DNA of 32,684 bases from Bacteroidales bacterium (GTDB lineage Bacteria; Bacteroidota; Bacteroidia; Bacteroidales; UBA932). The translations under genes and the position numbers were made by a program. Of this stretch, positions 24,999-32,573 are shown piece after piece. The notes below the pieces were generated by a model, which saw nothing but the letters and a program-made list of their open reading frames with translations, searched no databases and was not told where the DNA came from. The stretch's first letter is position 1, and each line of letters opens with the position of its first letter. The stretch is from contig JAFQGK010000017.1 of NCBI GenBank assembly GCA_017398335.1, positions 1 to 32,684 on the forward strand, read 5' to 3'.

Positions 24999-25103
24999 GT
25001 AAATTATGAAAACTCTTATAACCGGAAATTCACAAGGTATCGGCAAGCATCATCGCGGACGGATACGAATCTGTTGAATTTTGTTAATTTTGATAAAAAA
25101 TTA

Positions 25104-25132
25104 TTGTTTTTCAATAAAAAGGTATATATTTG
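25104..25132 (+). promoter_or_regulatory. Promoter of the DUF2975-XRE operon with candidate operators
   Basis: TTG (25104-25106), 18 bases, then TATATTTG (25125-25132) form a consensus promoter; the start should be near 25139. Two possible operators flank it: a dyad TTATTG/CAATAA (25101-25117) over the -33 box, and two direct copies of ATCGAAT (25136-25142 and 25157-25163) exactly 21 bases apart in the leader. Either could be bound by the XRE protein of the same operon. Confidence 0.55.
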
Positions 25133-25164
25133 CATATCGAATAACAATAAATAATTATCGAATT

Positions 25165-25659
25165 ATGGAAGCAAACTCTAGCAGACCACTTAGATGGCTG
25201 AAAGGTCTGACTGTAGCAGTCAGTATCTATTGCTGCATTTACATCGTCCTTCTGACGGTCCGTGCAATGTTTTATATCGGCTGGATAAATATCGGCCCCG
25301 AGCCGGTGAAATGGATTGAAGGCCACGAAGGGCTGCAATGCACCGTATTGTCCATATGGTGGTTCACCGGCATTGCATTCAACGTTCTCATGCTTACATT
25401 CACCATCAATTCCACAAAGAAACTTAAGGCTGGCACACTCTTCCCCGCTTCGAATGTCGGAATACTATTCGGCTGTGCGGGTGCACACCTCCTCTATAAG
25501 ATTGCCACCCAGAACATGCCTATACTGTTCGACGCCAGAAGGTCTATAACATTGGACCTTGGATACGACGAACTTCTCATCACAACCTTCATATGCATTT
25601 TCGCGATAGTCTACAAGATCGCCGGAATGATTGCAGAAGAAAACAGTCTCACCATATAA
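25165..25659 (+). CDS. DUF2975 membrane protein, first copy
   Basis: A 164-residue protein with four predicted membrane helices (about 15-37, 66-88, 103-125, 140-160), the layout of DUF2975 proteins such as Bacillus YoaS. Function is unknown. I chose the Met at 25165 because it follows the promoter and a leader; an in-frame Met at 25081 lies upstream of the promoter. The protein ends in the motif EENSLTI, almost identical to the end of the next gene's product (EENNLTI), so the two are paralogues. It is followed after 12 bases by that gene, then by an XRE regulator, the usual partner of DUF2975. Confidence 0.8.
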   Translation: MEANSSRPLRWLKGLTVAVSIYCCIYIVLLTVRAMFYIGWINIGPEPVKWIEGHEGLQCTVLSIWWFTGIAFNVLMLTFTINSTKKLKAGTLFPASNVGILFGCAGAHLLYKIATQNMPILFDARRSITLDLGYDELLITTFICIFAIVYKIAGMIAEENSLTI

Positions 25660-25671
25660 TCTCCCCATACC

Positions 25672-26130
25672 ATGAAAGAAAAGACAATCAAGACCATCAA
25701 GGGCATATCTATCGCCGTCCTCGTAATGATAGCGATCGTAACATGCCTGGAGACCTACTTCTGGAGCGAAAGGTGGCAGAATGTGGAATGGAATGAAGAA
25801 ATCATCGGCTGGCAGCGCAGAATAATCGTCAGCCATATAGCTACGACATACCTCCTTGTGGCTGTCATGGTGACTTTTATCATAAACATATTCAGAGGAT
25901 TGAAGAAAGGGGTCATATTCAGCAGATGCAACACCATTGTGATATATGCAGGAGCAGTCATTTATGCACTCAATTCTTTCTACGCATATACAGCCATGAA
26001 TGCTGCAACCGGACGATATGTACATTCCATTGACACCGACATGTGCATATATCCCCTTTTGATAATCATCCTTGGCCTCCTGCATAAACTTGCAGTAGAA
26101 GCCAGTGAAGAAAACAACCTGACAATCTAA
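25672..26130 (+). CDS. DUF2975 membrane protein, second copy
   Basis: A 152-residue, four-helix membrane protein paralogous to the preceding gene product: both have a large first loop after helix 1 with several Trp residues, a middle FRGLKKGVIFS or TKKLKAGTLFP segment leading into helix 3, and an EEN(N/S)LTI end. The family (DUF2975) has no known biochemical role. It is co-transcribed with the first copy and with the XRE regulator 12 bases downstream. A pair of non-identical copies may mean a heteromeric membrane complex; that is inference. Confidence 0.78.
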   Translation: MKEKTIKTIKGISIAVLVMIAIVTCLETYFWSERWQNVEWNEEIIGWQRRIIVSHIATTYLLVAVMVTFIINIFRGLKKGVIFSRCNTIVIYAGAVIYALNSFYAYTAMNAATGRYVHSIDTDMCIYPLLIIILGLLHKLAVEASEENNLTI

Positions 26131-26142
26131 CCGAAAACAATC

Positions 26143-26349
26143 ATGCCGATAATAGTAAATGTAGACGTAATGCTGGCAAAGAGGAAGATGTCTTCCGGAG
26201 AACTGGCGGATAAGGTCGGAATCACTCAGGCGAACCTGTCCATCCTCAAGACAGGCAAGGCGAAGGCCGTGCGCTTCTCTACCCTGTCCGCCCTCTGCAA
26301 GGCCCTTGACTGTCAGCCTGGTGACATTCTGGAGTATCAGCCAGAGTAG
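26143..26349 (+). CDS. Small XRE-family regulator (YozG-like)
   Basis: A 68-residue Cro/C1-type helix-turn-helix protein of the HTH_26 type. The DNA-binding unit is ELADKVGITQANLSILKTGK (about residues 20-39), followed by the family's FSTLSALCKALDCQPGDILEY end. Proteins of this size and ending usually accompany DUF2975 genes, as YozG accompanies YoaS in Bacillus. It likely represses its own operon, possibly at the ATCGAAT repeats at 25136-25163. It has no ligand or membrane domain, so any sensing would have to come from its membrane partners. Confidence 0.88.
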   Translation: MPIIVNVDVMLAKRKMSSGELADKVGITQANLSILKTGKAKAVRFSTLSALCKALDCQPGDILEYQPE

Positions 26350-26427
26350 GTTTTCAGAAGATAGCTGACAAATTTGAATGCAGTTTGAATTATAATCTGT
26401 ATATTTCGGAAACTTAACAATCTAAAC

Positions 26428-26793
26428 ATGAAAAGGATTATGGGTATTTCGACACTTGCCGCAATTCTGATAACTGCTGGTGCTATCTTACTGGTTTTTG
26501 GAACTGTCCCGATGGAGAACAGGCTTGAAGACAATAAACTTACCGTGAAGTGCATGATCGGCAAGAAGGTCATCGACATGACCGGCGCACATTATTTTCC
26601 GGTTCCGGAGGAAACTGCTCATAACATCATACGCATCGGAGGCACCAGCATCGGAAAGAAGCATTACGGCAATTTCATGAACACCAGGACAAAGACGAAA
26701 TACCTCTTCTACCTGACAGGCAAAGGAGAGAAGGTATACTTCGAGATCGGTGACAAGAAATATCTCGTCGACGGGATTTCCGTACAGAAATAA
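26428..26793 (+). CDS. Membrane-anchored PH-like domain protein (bPH_5-like)
   Basis: A 121-residue protein with one N-terminal membrane helix or uncleaved signal (about 5-27) and a small beta-rich domain. The stretch IIRIGGTSIGKKHYGNF...TKYLFYL...VYFEIGDKKYLVDGI (about 67-118) resembles bacterial PH-like domains of the bPH_5 type, which show a G-T/G-G-K-x-x-G-x-F pattern followed by paired strands. Function of those domains is unknown. It lies 78 bases after the XRE gene and 9 before the alpha/beta hydrolase gene. The family suggestion is by eye and could be wrong. Confidence 0.55.
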   Translation: MKRIMGISTLAAILITAGAILLVFGTVPMENRLEDNKLTVKCMIGKKVIDMTGAHYFPVPEETAHNIIRIGGTSIGKKHYGNFMNTRTKTKYLFYLTGKGEKVYFEIGDKKYLVDGISVQK

Positions 26794-26802
26794 TCAAGGT
26801 CC

Positions 26803-27702
26803 ATGAAGCAAATTCTTATAATCATCGGCTTGTTGCTCTGTTTCAACTCCGTTGCAATCATCCCGGACAGGAAATACGTGCGCCTGCCACAGGAAGTGGG
26901 AATGATATATAAGGAACTCGATGTAGTCACAAAGGACGGCTACAGGATAGAGACATGGTTCTACCCTGCCCAACCGGTTCCGGAGCAGAGCGCAGCACAG
27001 GCTGAAATGCTTCCATACAAGACACTTGACGACAGCAGGAGGCCGACCCTGATCATATGCAACGGTGACGCCGGCAACATGTCATATCAGCAGATTTCTC
27101 TTGCATATCTCTATGCTGCAAACGGATTCAACGTCGTCACTTTCGACTGGAGAGGATTCGGGGAAAGTTCTGAGTTTGAAATGGATACTGACTATCTGTG
27201 CTACACTGAAATGCTGACGGACTATGATGCTGTCATAAAGGCCGTATGCAAGGAGAAGGTTGTGGACAAGAAGCAGATATACACCATGGGATGGTCCACC
27301 GGAGCATATCTGACCATGATAGCGGCGCATAATAACAAGGCTGTCAAGGGATGTATCCTGAGCGGCACCCCATCTTCATTTGAAGATGCAATCCCCCATC
27401 TTGTGAAAGTACATCCGAAGGGAAAGACAGAAGCGAACCTGCTTGTTCCGGATGATTTCCCGCGTAGAAAGATGCCCTCCCTCATAGCTCCGAAATTCAG
27501 AAAAGATATCCTCCTTGTAGTAGGAAGCGAGGATAACAGGACGCCTCTCTGGATGTCAGAGAAAATATACAATGCTCTACCGGAAGGTATAAACAAGAAA
27601 TTATCCATATATGAGGGTGCCGGTCACGGCGGTACGGAGTTCCCTTTCTTTGTGGATTGGGAACGCTGGGCAGAAGAAACCATCGGTTTTATGACATTTT
27701 AA
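26803..27702 (+). CDS. Alpha/beta hydrolase, exported or membrane-anchored
   Basis: A 299-residue serine hydrolase with a hydrophobic N-terminus (about 1-19). The catalytic triad is visible: nucleophile Ser165 in MGWSTGAY, Asp244 in VGSEDNRTP and His275 in GAGHGG. The oxyanion-region segment NGDAGNMS (88-94) and the FDWRGFGESSE strand-turn (115-124) are typical of the BAAT/prolyl-peptidase-like acyl hydrolases. Substrate (ester, thioester or peptide) cannot be told. The neighbours, a TraB/GumN protein and an SGNH esterase, are also exported hydrolase-like proteins, hinting at a shared envelope or polymer substrate. Confidence 0.85.
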   Translation: MKQILIIIGLLLCFNSVAIIPDRKYVRLPQEVGMIYKELDVVTKDGYRIETWFYPAQPVPEQSAAQAEMLPYKTLDDSRRPTLIICNGDAGNMSYQQISLAYLYAANGFNVVTFDWRGFGESSEFEMDTDYLCYTEMLTDYDAVIKAVCKEKVVDKKQIYTMGWSTGAYLTMIAAHNNKAVKGCILSGTPSSFEDAIPHLVKVHPKGKTEANLLVPDDFPRRKMPSLIAPKFRKDILLVVGSEDNRTPLWMSEKIYNALPEGINKKLSIYEGAGHGGTEFPFFVDWERWAEETIGFMTF

Positions 27703-27715
27703 TTAATATCCTAAT

Positions 27716-28585
27716 ATGAAACGAATTCTGACAATTCTGGCACTTTCACTTTTGTGCCTCACTTCCAACGCGCAGCTTTTATGGAAGATCAGCGGAAACG
27801 GCATTAAGAAGCCATCGTACATTCTTGGATCCCACCACGGATGCCCTTCCAGCTACTGCGACAGCATTCCGGGCCTGATGAAAGCCTTTGACAAGGTTGA
27901 TAATGTAATTGGTGAAATCAACATGCTCGAATTTGCACAAATGACTCCGGAAAGGATGCAGAAGATGCAGGCAATGATGATGATGCCGTCTGATACCTCC
28001 CTGCTCTCACTCTTCAGTGAAGAAGAGACTGTAAAAGTCAACGCATGGCTCAATAAAGAAATGGGTGCAAGCCTGGAAAATCTTTCAATGATGAAGCCGA
28101 TGACGATAATAGTTACAGTCCAGAACAAGATGCTCATGGAAATGATGCCTGAACTTGCCACTATGACGCAGATTGACAAATATATGCAGACGCTTGGTAA
28201 ATATGAGGGTAAAGCCGTCGGAGAGTTGGAGACAGCCGATTACCAGTTGACACTCCTGTATGGCTACAGTCTGGAGGAACAGGCCGACGCTCTTCTGGAA
28301 ATAATCGACAAAGGCAACAGCAGGGAGCTTCTTATAGAACTGACTGAAACATATAAATCTCAGGATCTCGACAGACTGTGGGAACTTTTCAAGGAATCGA
28401 TGACCAATTATGAATATGATGCGACAATCAAGGTCCGTAATCTCAACTGGGAGAAGCAGATGAAGGAACTTCTTCCTAAGCAGACCACGATATTTGTGGT
28501 CGGAGCAGGTCATCTGCCAGGGGAATACGGAATGATCAATCTCCTGCGTGAGGCCGGCTATAAGGTTACACCTGTCAAGAAGTAA
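27716..28585 (+). CDS. TraB/GumN family protein
   Basis: A 289-residue exported protein (signal peptide about 1-20, ending SNAQ) of the TraB/GumN (Tiki-like) family, suspected metalloproteases. The conserved motifs are all here: LLWKISGNG...YILGSHHG near the N-terminus with the paired histidines (about 40-41), the VIGEIN glutamate (about 65) and GAGHLPGEYGMINLLREAGY near the C-terminus (about 263-282). The substrate in bacteria is unknown. It lies 13 bases after the hydrolase gene and is followed 2 bases later by a DUF3828-like gene, so translation of the two is probably linked. Confidence 0.9.
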   Translation: MKRILTILALSLLCLTSNAQLLWKISGNGIKKPSYILGSHHGCPSSYCDSIPGLMKAFDKVDNVIGEINMLEFAQMTPERMQKMQAMMMMPSDTSLLSLFSEEETVKVNAWLNKEMGASLENLSMMKPMTIIVTVQNKMLMEMMPELATMTQIDKYMQTLGKYEGKAVGELETADYQLTLLYGYSLEEQADALLEIIDKGNSRELLIELTETYKSQDLDRLWELFKESMTNYEYDATIKVRNLNWEKQMKELLPKQTTIFVVGAGHLPGEYGMINLLREAGYKVTPVKK

Positions 28586-28596
28586 CTATGGGATCA

Positions 28597-29325
28597 ATGA
28601 AATTGCTCATAACAATACTTGCAGCATTGATCTGTTGTTCCGTAAGCGCTCAAAACGGAACAGCAGACACCCTCTATATAGATGTCCCGGAGGAATTGCG
28701 GGCCATGAAGCTGCAGACCACGGAATACATATCTGCCGGCAGGAAGGACAGAGAGAGATTCGGAAAGAAGTTTCTTGGATATTCCTTCATGTGGACATGG
28801 TGCTACGATGGCGGGAAGCTTGACACGAAGAAGCACCAGGAACTGTTCAGGAAGATTCGGAATTATCCATACGACAAGATTGTGTTCAATGGTTTCGTAC
28901 TTGACAGGCTCGACATGGATTATTCGACAGAGGGCGGGGTCATTGCAGGGCTGATCGTAGGGAAAAAGCCGGTATTGATTTTCAGACGTGAAGCTGAACT
29001 GGTACAGGAATTCATTGTCAGAATGTATAATGAAAGGCTTTATGAGGATTACGGATTCCTCAAGAGATATTGTTCGCCTGCATTATTGGAAAAACTTCAG
29101 GCTGCATATCCGTACGACACTGCTGAAACCGCATATGCGATCTGGCTTTTCAGGAGCGGACAGCAGGATGCAAATCCTGAATCTGACGGCAGGACCACGA
29201 TACTGGATGTGAAAGCTGATGGAGACCGGTATGTCTATACCGCCTTGGATATGGGCTGGAAATTCAGCAGAACTATGAAGGTATCATGCAAGGACAATAA
29301 AATTACAATTGAGGATATAGAATAA
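28597..29325 (+). CDS. Secreted protein with a DUF3828-like C-terminal domain
   Basis: A 242-residue exported protein. I prefer the Met at 28597, which begins the signal peptide (MKLLITILAALICCSVSA), over one three codons upstream at 28588. The first half (about 25-130) is not recognised. The second half, from LVQEFIVRMYNERLYEDYGFLKRY through AIWLFRSGQQD to YTALDMGWKFSRTMKV, follows the pattern of DUF3828, an NTF2-like fold common in Bacteroidales secreted proteins. No catalytic residues are evident. It is tightly packed in the operon, 3 bases before the SGNH esterase gene. Confidence 0.6.
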   Translation: MKLLITILAALICCSVSAQNGTADTLYIDVPEELRAMKLQTTEYISAGRKDRERFGKKFLGYSFMWTWCYDGGKLDTKKHQELFRKIRNYPYDKIVFNGFVLDRLDMDYSTEGGVIAGLIVGKKPVLIFRREAELVQEFIVRMYNERLYEDYGFLKRYCSPALLEKLQAAYPYDTAETAYAIWLFRSGQQDANPESDGRTTILDVKADGDRYVYTALDMGWKFSRTMKVSCKDNKITIEDIE

Positions 29326-29328
29326 GAA

Positions 29329-30420
29329 ATGAAAAGAGTAATCACCATCATTGCGCTTGGTCTGGTTGCGGTCGTAATAAGTGCCCAGACTCCGAAAAAC
29401 GTCAGATATGTCTTCACCGAGGCCTCTGATCTCAATGTCATCGGCAAGATCATAGAGGGAACCCCTAACCCATATCATAGGGTAGACACTGTCAGATACA
29501 AAGGATTCACTAAAGGAGAGAACCGGAAGGTGAGATATTCGGCAGGACTGGCTGTACTGTTCAAGACCAATTCTACCACAATTTCAGTAAAAAGCGTATA
29601 TGGAGAATGTAACACTCCAACGGCAAATACGAGGATTGCGAGCCAGGGTTTTGATCTGTATATCAAGGATGGCAAGGACTGGAAGTACGCCGCGTCCGGT
29701 GTGAATGAAGAAAATAAGAAGAATGCCAACCGCGTGCTCATCAAGAACATGGACGGCAAAGAAAAGGAGTGCATGCTCTATCTTCCGATGAATTCCGAAA
29801 TGTATTCGGTCAAGATCGGTATTCAGGAAGGAGCCTACATCGAGGCCCTGGAGTCTCCTTTCCGCCACAGGATCGGCATATTCGGATCAAGTTTCACCCA
29901 TGGAGCAAGCGCGACACGTCCTGGCATGAGCTATCCGATGCAGCTGATGAGATGGACCGGCCTTCAGTTCCTCAATCTCGGATGCAGCGGGGTAGGAAAA
30001 TTACAGTCCTATTACGCAACGGTTCTGTGCGATGCCGATGTGGATGCATTGGTCTTTGACATGTTCTCAAATCCGAATGTCCAGCTGATTGAAGAAAGAC
30101 TTTTCCCTTTCATTGAGAAGATCCAGAAGTCACATCCGGACATTCCTCTTGTATTCCAGCAGACGATATATCGGGAGAGGAGGAATTTCGACTGCGCTAC
30201 AGAAGCCTATGAGGCAGAGAAACAGGAAGTTGCCGCAAGACTCATGAAAGAAGCCTGCAAGAAATATGACAATGTCTATTTCATACAGACAAATGCCACA
30301 GACAAACTTCACGAAACCTCCACGGACGGCACACATCCATCAGATTACGGATACACCCTCTGGGCCAGATCCATCCAGAAGCCGCTTCTGAAGATCTTCA
30401 GGAAATACGGAATAAAATAA
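29329..30420 (+). CDS. GxDLY/SGNH-type esterase
   Basis: A 363-residue exported esterase (signal ending VISAQ at about 20). The N-terminal beta-sandwich carries the GFDLY motif (107-111) that names the GxDLY domain. It is followed by an SGNH hydrolase domain: block I FGSSFTHG with Ser188, block II LGCSGVGK, block III FDMFSNPN and block V DGTHPSD with Asp333 and His336. This two-domain layout (GxDLY plus Lipase_GDSL_3) is found in Bacteroidales carbohydrate esterases, so deacetylation of a polysaccharide is the best guess. It is the last gene of the run and is followed by a strong terminator. Confidence 0.85.
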   Translation: MKRVITIIALGLVAVVISAQTPKNVRYVFTEASDLNVIGKIIEGTPNPYHRVDTVRYKGFTKGENRKVRYSAGLAVLFKTNSTTISVKSVYGECNTPTANTRIASQGFDLYIKDGKDWKYAASGVNEENKKNANRVLIKNMDGKEKECMLYLPMNSEMYSVKIGIQEGAYIEALESPFRHRIGIFGSSFTHGASATRPGMSYPMQLMRWTGLQFLNLGCSGVGKLQSYYATVLCDADVDALVFDMFSNPNVQLIEERLFPFIEKIQKSHPDIPLVFQQTIYRERRNFDCATEAYEAEKQEVAARLMKEACKKYDNVYFIQTNATDKLHETSTDGTHPSDYGYTLWARSIQKPLLKIFRKYGIK

Positions 30421-30438
30421 AACTTGGAACATAAAAGA

Positions 30439-30466
30439 AAACGGAGTTCATTTCTGAACTCCGTTT
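30439..30466 (+). terminator. Strong hairpin terminator
   Basis: AAACGGAGTTCA (30439-30450) and TGAACTCCGTTT (30455-30466) form a perfect 12-bp stem around TTTC, 18 bases after the esterase stop. The stem's own A- and T-runs make it work in either direction. It marks the end of the conserved-looking chromosomal segment; AT-rich mobile DNA begins right after. Confidence 0.85.
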
Positions 30467-30470
30467 GTGC

Positions 30471-30618
30471 TCTCCCAGTGGGTTACATAAAGCCTGATTA
30501 TCAATTTGTTACAAAGTTTACCAACCGATTTACCAACTTAAATTCAAAAAAGTGTAAAAAAAGTAAAAAAAAATGATCTAATTTCACTAAACCCCTAATT
30601 GTAGTCAAGTCTAAGAAA
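30471..30618. other. AT-rich junction with TTTACCAAC repeats
   Basis: No gene. Two direct copies of TTTACCAAC lie at 30517-30525 and 30529-30537, 12 bases apart, followed by long A-runs. The position, right where composition and gene content change, suggests the end of an integrated element with recombinase arm sites, but no integrase or duplicated attachment core is visible in the window. Confidence 0.3.
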
Positions 30619-31095
30619 CTATATAATTTTTCCACTTAGGAATTCTTTGTCAGAATCTTGCAATTCAAGTTCCGATATGAATCCCAACTTAAATTTTAGA
30701 ATTCGCCTTAATTTCGTTTTTCCACCACCTGACAATGCAAAATAGTGACTACTGTAATTTACATCTTTTATTGAATTAATGTATGAATCATAGGAATCTT
30801 GAATACCATCTTTCTCAAGAATAGATTTTAAGATATCAAACAATACAGATATGCCTATCGTTTTTAGAATTACGCTATCAGAAGTCGCCTTATCCCATAA
30901 AATTACTTTAACAGAATAAAAATACTTATCTAAAATAGAGTATATTTTATCATCATCAGTATTCAAATACAATTGCCTTAGCACAGGTTTCTCCGGATTA
31001 CCAAGTATTCTACGTGTCTTATCATTCCAAAGGCCATTCTTTTTCATTGCCAACATATCTCTATCCTTCTGAGAATTAGTAGAGATCAAACTCAT
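30619..31095 (-). CDS. Unrecognised AT-rich ORF, possibly a C-terminal fragment
   Basis: A 158-codon ORF whose base composition is far more AT-rich than its neighbours. The product is soluble, helix-rich and basic. I do not recognise it firmly. The pattern ILDKYFYSVKVILWD...ILKTIGISVLFDILKSIL (about 53-92) and the closing GGGKTKLRRILKFKLGFI faintly recall the C-terminal part of DGQHR-domain (DndB-like) proteins; the DGQHR motif itself is absent. A stop codon occurs six codons before the first Met, so any N-terminal part is lost. It may be a remnant of a defence or mobile-element gene. Confidence 0.45.
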   Translation of the reverse strand: MSLISTNSQKDRDMLAMKKNGLWNDKTRRILGNPEKPVLRQLYLNTDDDKIYSILDKYFYSVKVILWDKATSDSVILKTIGISVLFDILKSILEKDGIQDSYDSYINSIKDVNYSSHYFALSGGGKTKLRRILKFKLGFISELELQDSDKEFLSGKII

Positions 31096-31335
31096 AACAC
31101 CAATGGCGGCTCATCCGACATTTTTCGGCATCCCGAAAGATAACCTCGCTACACCCCAAGACTGAGGTCTTGCTGTTTCCACCGTAATTGGTGGTTTTCG
31201 ATGGCAGAGAGTGCCTTTTTCAGTCGCTGATAATGGTACCGTGAGCGGTATATCGGTTGCTTCCATTATTCCATGCTTTCGACTTCTCGCACTCTCGGAT
31301 TCTCGCCATATCGCAGGCCGGCATGCAGCCCTGCA

Positions 31336-31767
31336 TTACAATTTTCTCCACTGCTCAAAATCGGCATCATAAGTGTCAAGGTGCTGACGGGCGATGTTCT
31401 CAAGCAAGCCCGAAACACTCATCTGACGACCTCCGAGTTTGCGAACATAATCCTCAAGCCTATCCCTTACCGCGCAACTGACAAATACAGGCTTGCAATC
31501 GATAATGACGGGTACTTTCAGATAAGCATTGCGGTACTCCTCCAATGAGAGCTTGCGTTGCTTACTGCTTACCCTGCGTTGGATGGTGGGCGGTTCCTCA
31601 ATAGCGGTTGAAAATTCCATAATGGATTGTGGCTCGGCTACTGCCTCCTCATCGATTACAGAGTCGGCAATACGATTCTTGGGCGTAAAATCCTGCAATG
31701 CCATTTCAACACTCTTTTTAACTTCGGCATCTCTCGCTGCCGATGGCGATACGCTTGGACTAAACAT
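31336..31767 (-). CDS. DUF3408 conjugation-associated protein, N-terminus frameshifted
   Basis: A 143-codon ORF matching DUF3408 proteins, which sit near the ParA-like gene in the transfer region of Bacteroides conjugative transposons. The C-terminal part (YLKVPVIIDCKPVFVSCAVRDRLEDYVRKLGG...SGLLENIARQHLDTYDADFEQWRKL) is the conserved domain, a ribbon-helix-helix-like unit. The true start is probably at 31808 (MKKTESIEK...), in another frame: one extra A in the run at 31781-31786 would join the two into about 157 codons. It is therefore either a real frameshift or a sequence error. No ParA or other tra genes are present. Confidence 0.75.
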   Translation of the reverse strand: MFSPSVSPSAARDAEVKKSVEMALQDFTPKNRIADSVIDEEAVAEPQSIMEFSTAIEEPPTIQRRVSSKQRKLSLEEYRNAYLKVPVIIDCKPVFVSCAVRDRLEDYVRKLGGRQMSVSGLLENIARQHLDTYDADFEQWRKL

Positions 31768-31808
31768 TTCAGCCGAAGCGTTTTTTCAATTGATTCAGTC
31801 TTTTTCAT

Positions 31809-32573
31809 ATTTGCAATTTTTTTGGTTATCACTCAGGTCTCTGTGCGCACATTGACCAATTGTTGTGAGCAAAATAAGTGTGTATAATTCGGGGAGTGAA
31901 ACGAATGGATTGCATTAGGCAATTAAGTATAGTTCTGCTCATTAGGAAGGTGAACGAACGGTGACGAATGCCCAATTCTTCCAATATTTGGGTTGGGAAG
32001 AAATCAGGAATAAAAGCTTAATTTGAAGCAATTAAGACCTTAATTTCGATGGAGGACATACGGATTACCGAGACTTCGGGAGTCGGTATGTCGGCCATCC
32101 TGTTATAGCTGATTAGAGGCTGTCCGTTTCGGCTGTTTGGGGCAAAAGTTTAGCAGACGGATAAGCATCGGTCTGACAAACGTCAATGCTACGGACAAGA
32201 TCCGATACGGGCAATCGCTTTAATAAAACTAAGTGTATAGGTGTGATGACTATACCTAATATATAAGTATAGCCATTGGAATAGGCGGTTAAAGTGCCAC
32301 GAACTGTGCCATATACTGCAACAGACCAAATGAGTCATTGAAGTGTAACAACTCTTATATTTCTTTGCACCAACAAAACGAAATAACAGCGAAAAGAAAA
32401 ATGATTGTAACGATGAATATGATAGGATTTAGTGGAGTGATTTATCGCACCGAATATGTAACGGTATGTCAGTCTATGACACGTATAGACACACCCATTG
32501 CAGTGTGCATTTTACTGCTTTTATTTGCAGTGTGAACAACGAAAAATATGTGTAACTATAAATATTGACAACA
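31809..32573. other. Long non-coding stretch of the mobile element
   Basis: I see no supported gene in these 765 bases. A hairpin at 32055-32092 pairs GACATA...ACCGA.ACT with AGTCGGTATGTC around TCGGG. GTATAG recurs (31927, 32235, 32267, 32483) and forms a dyad with CTATAC at 32235-32255. A 65-codon plus-strand ORF at 32338-32535 lacks recognisable features. Such gaps are common between the regulatory and transfer blocks of Bacteroidales elements. Confidence 0.4.

Noticed and set aside
25081-25164. Upstream start for the first DUF2975 gene
   Set aside because: The segment contains the promoter itself (25104-25132), so the Met at 25081 would not be in the mRNA.
32338-32535. 65-codon ORF in the mobile region
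   Set aside because: No recognisable motif; composition and position fit a chance ORF in a non-coding stretch.
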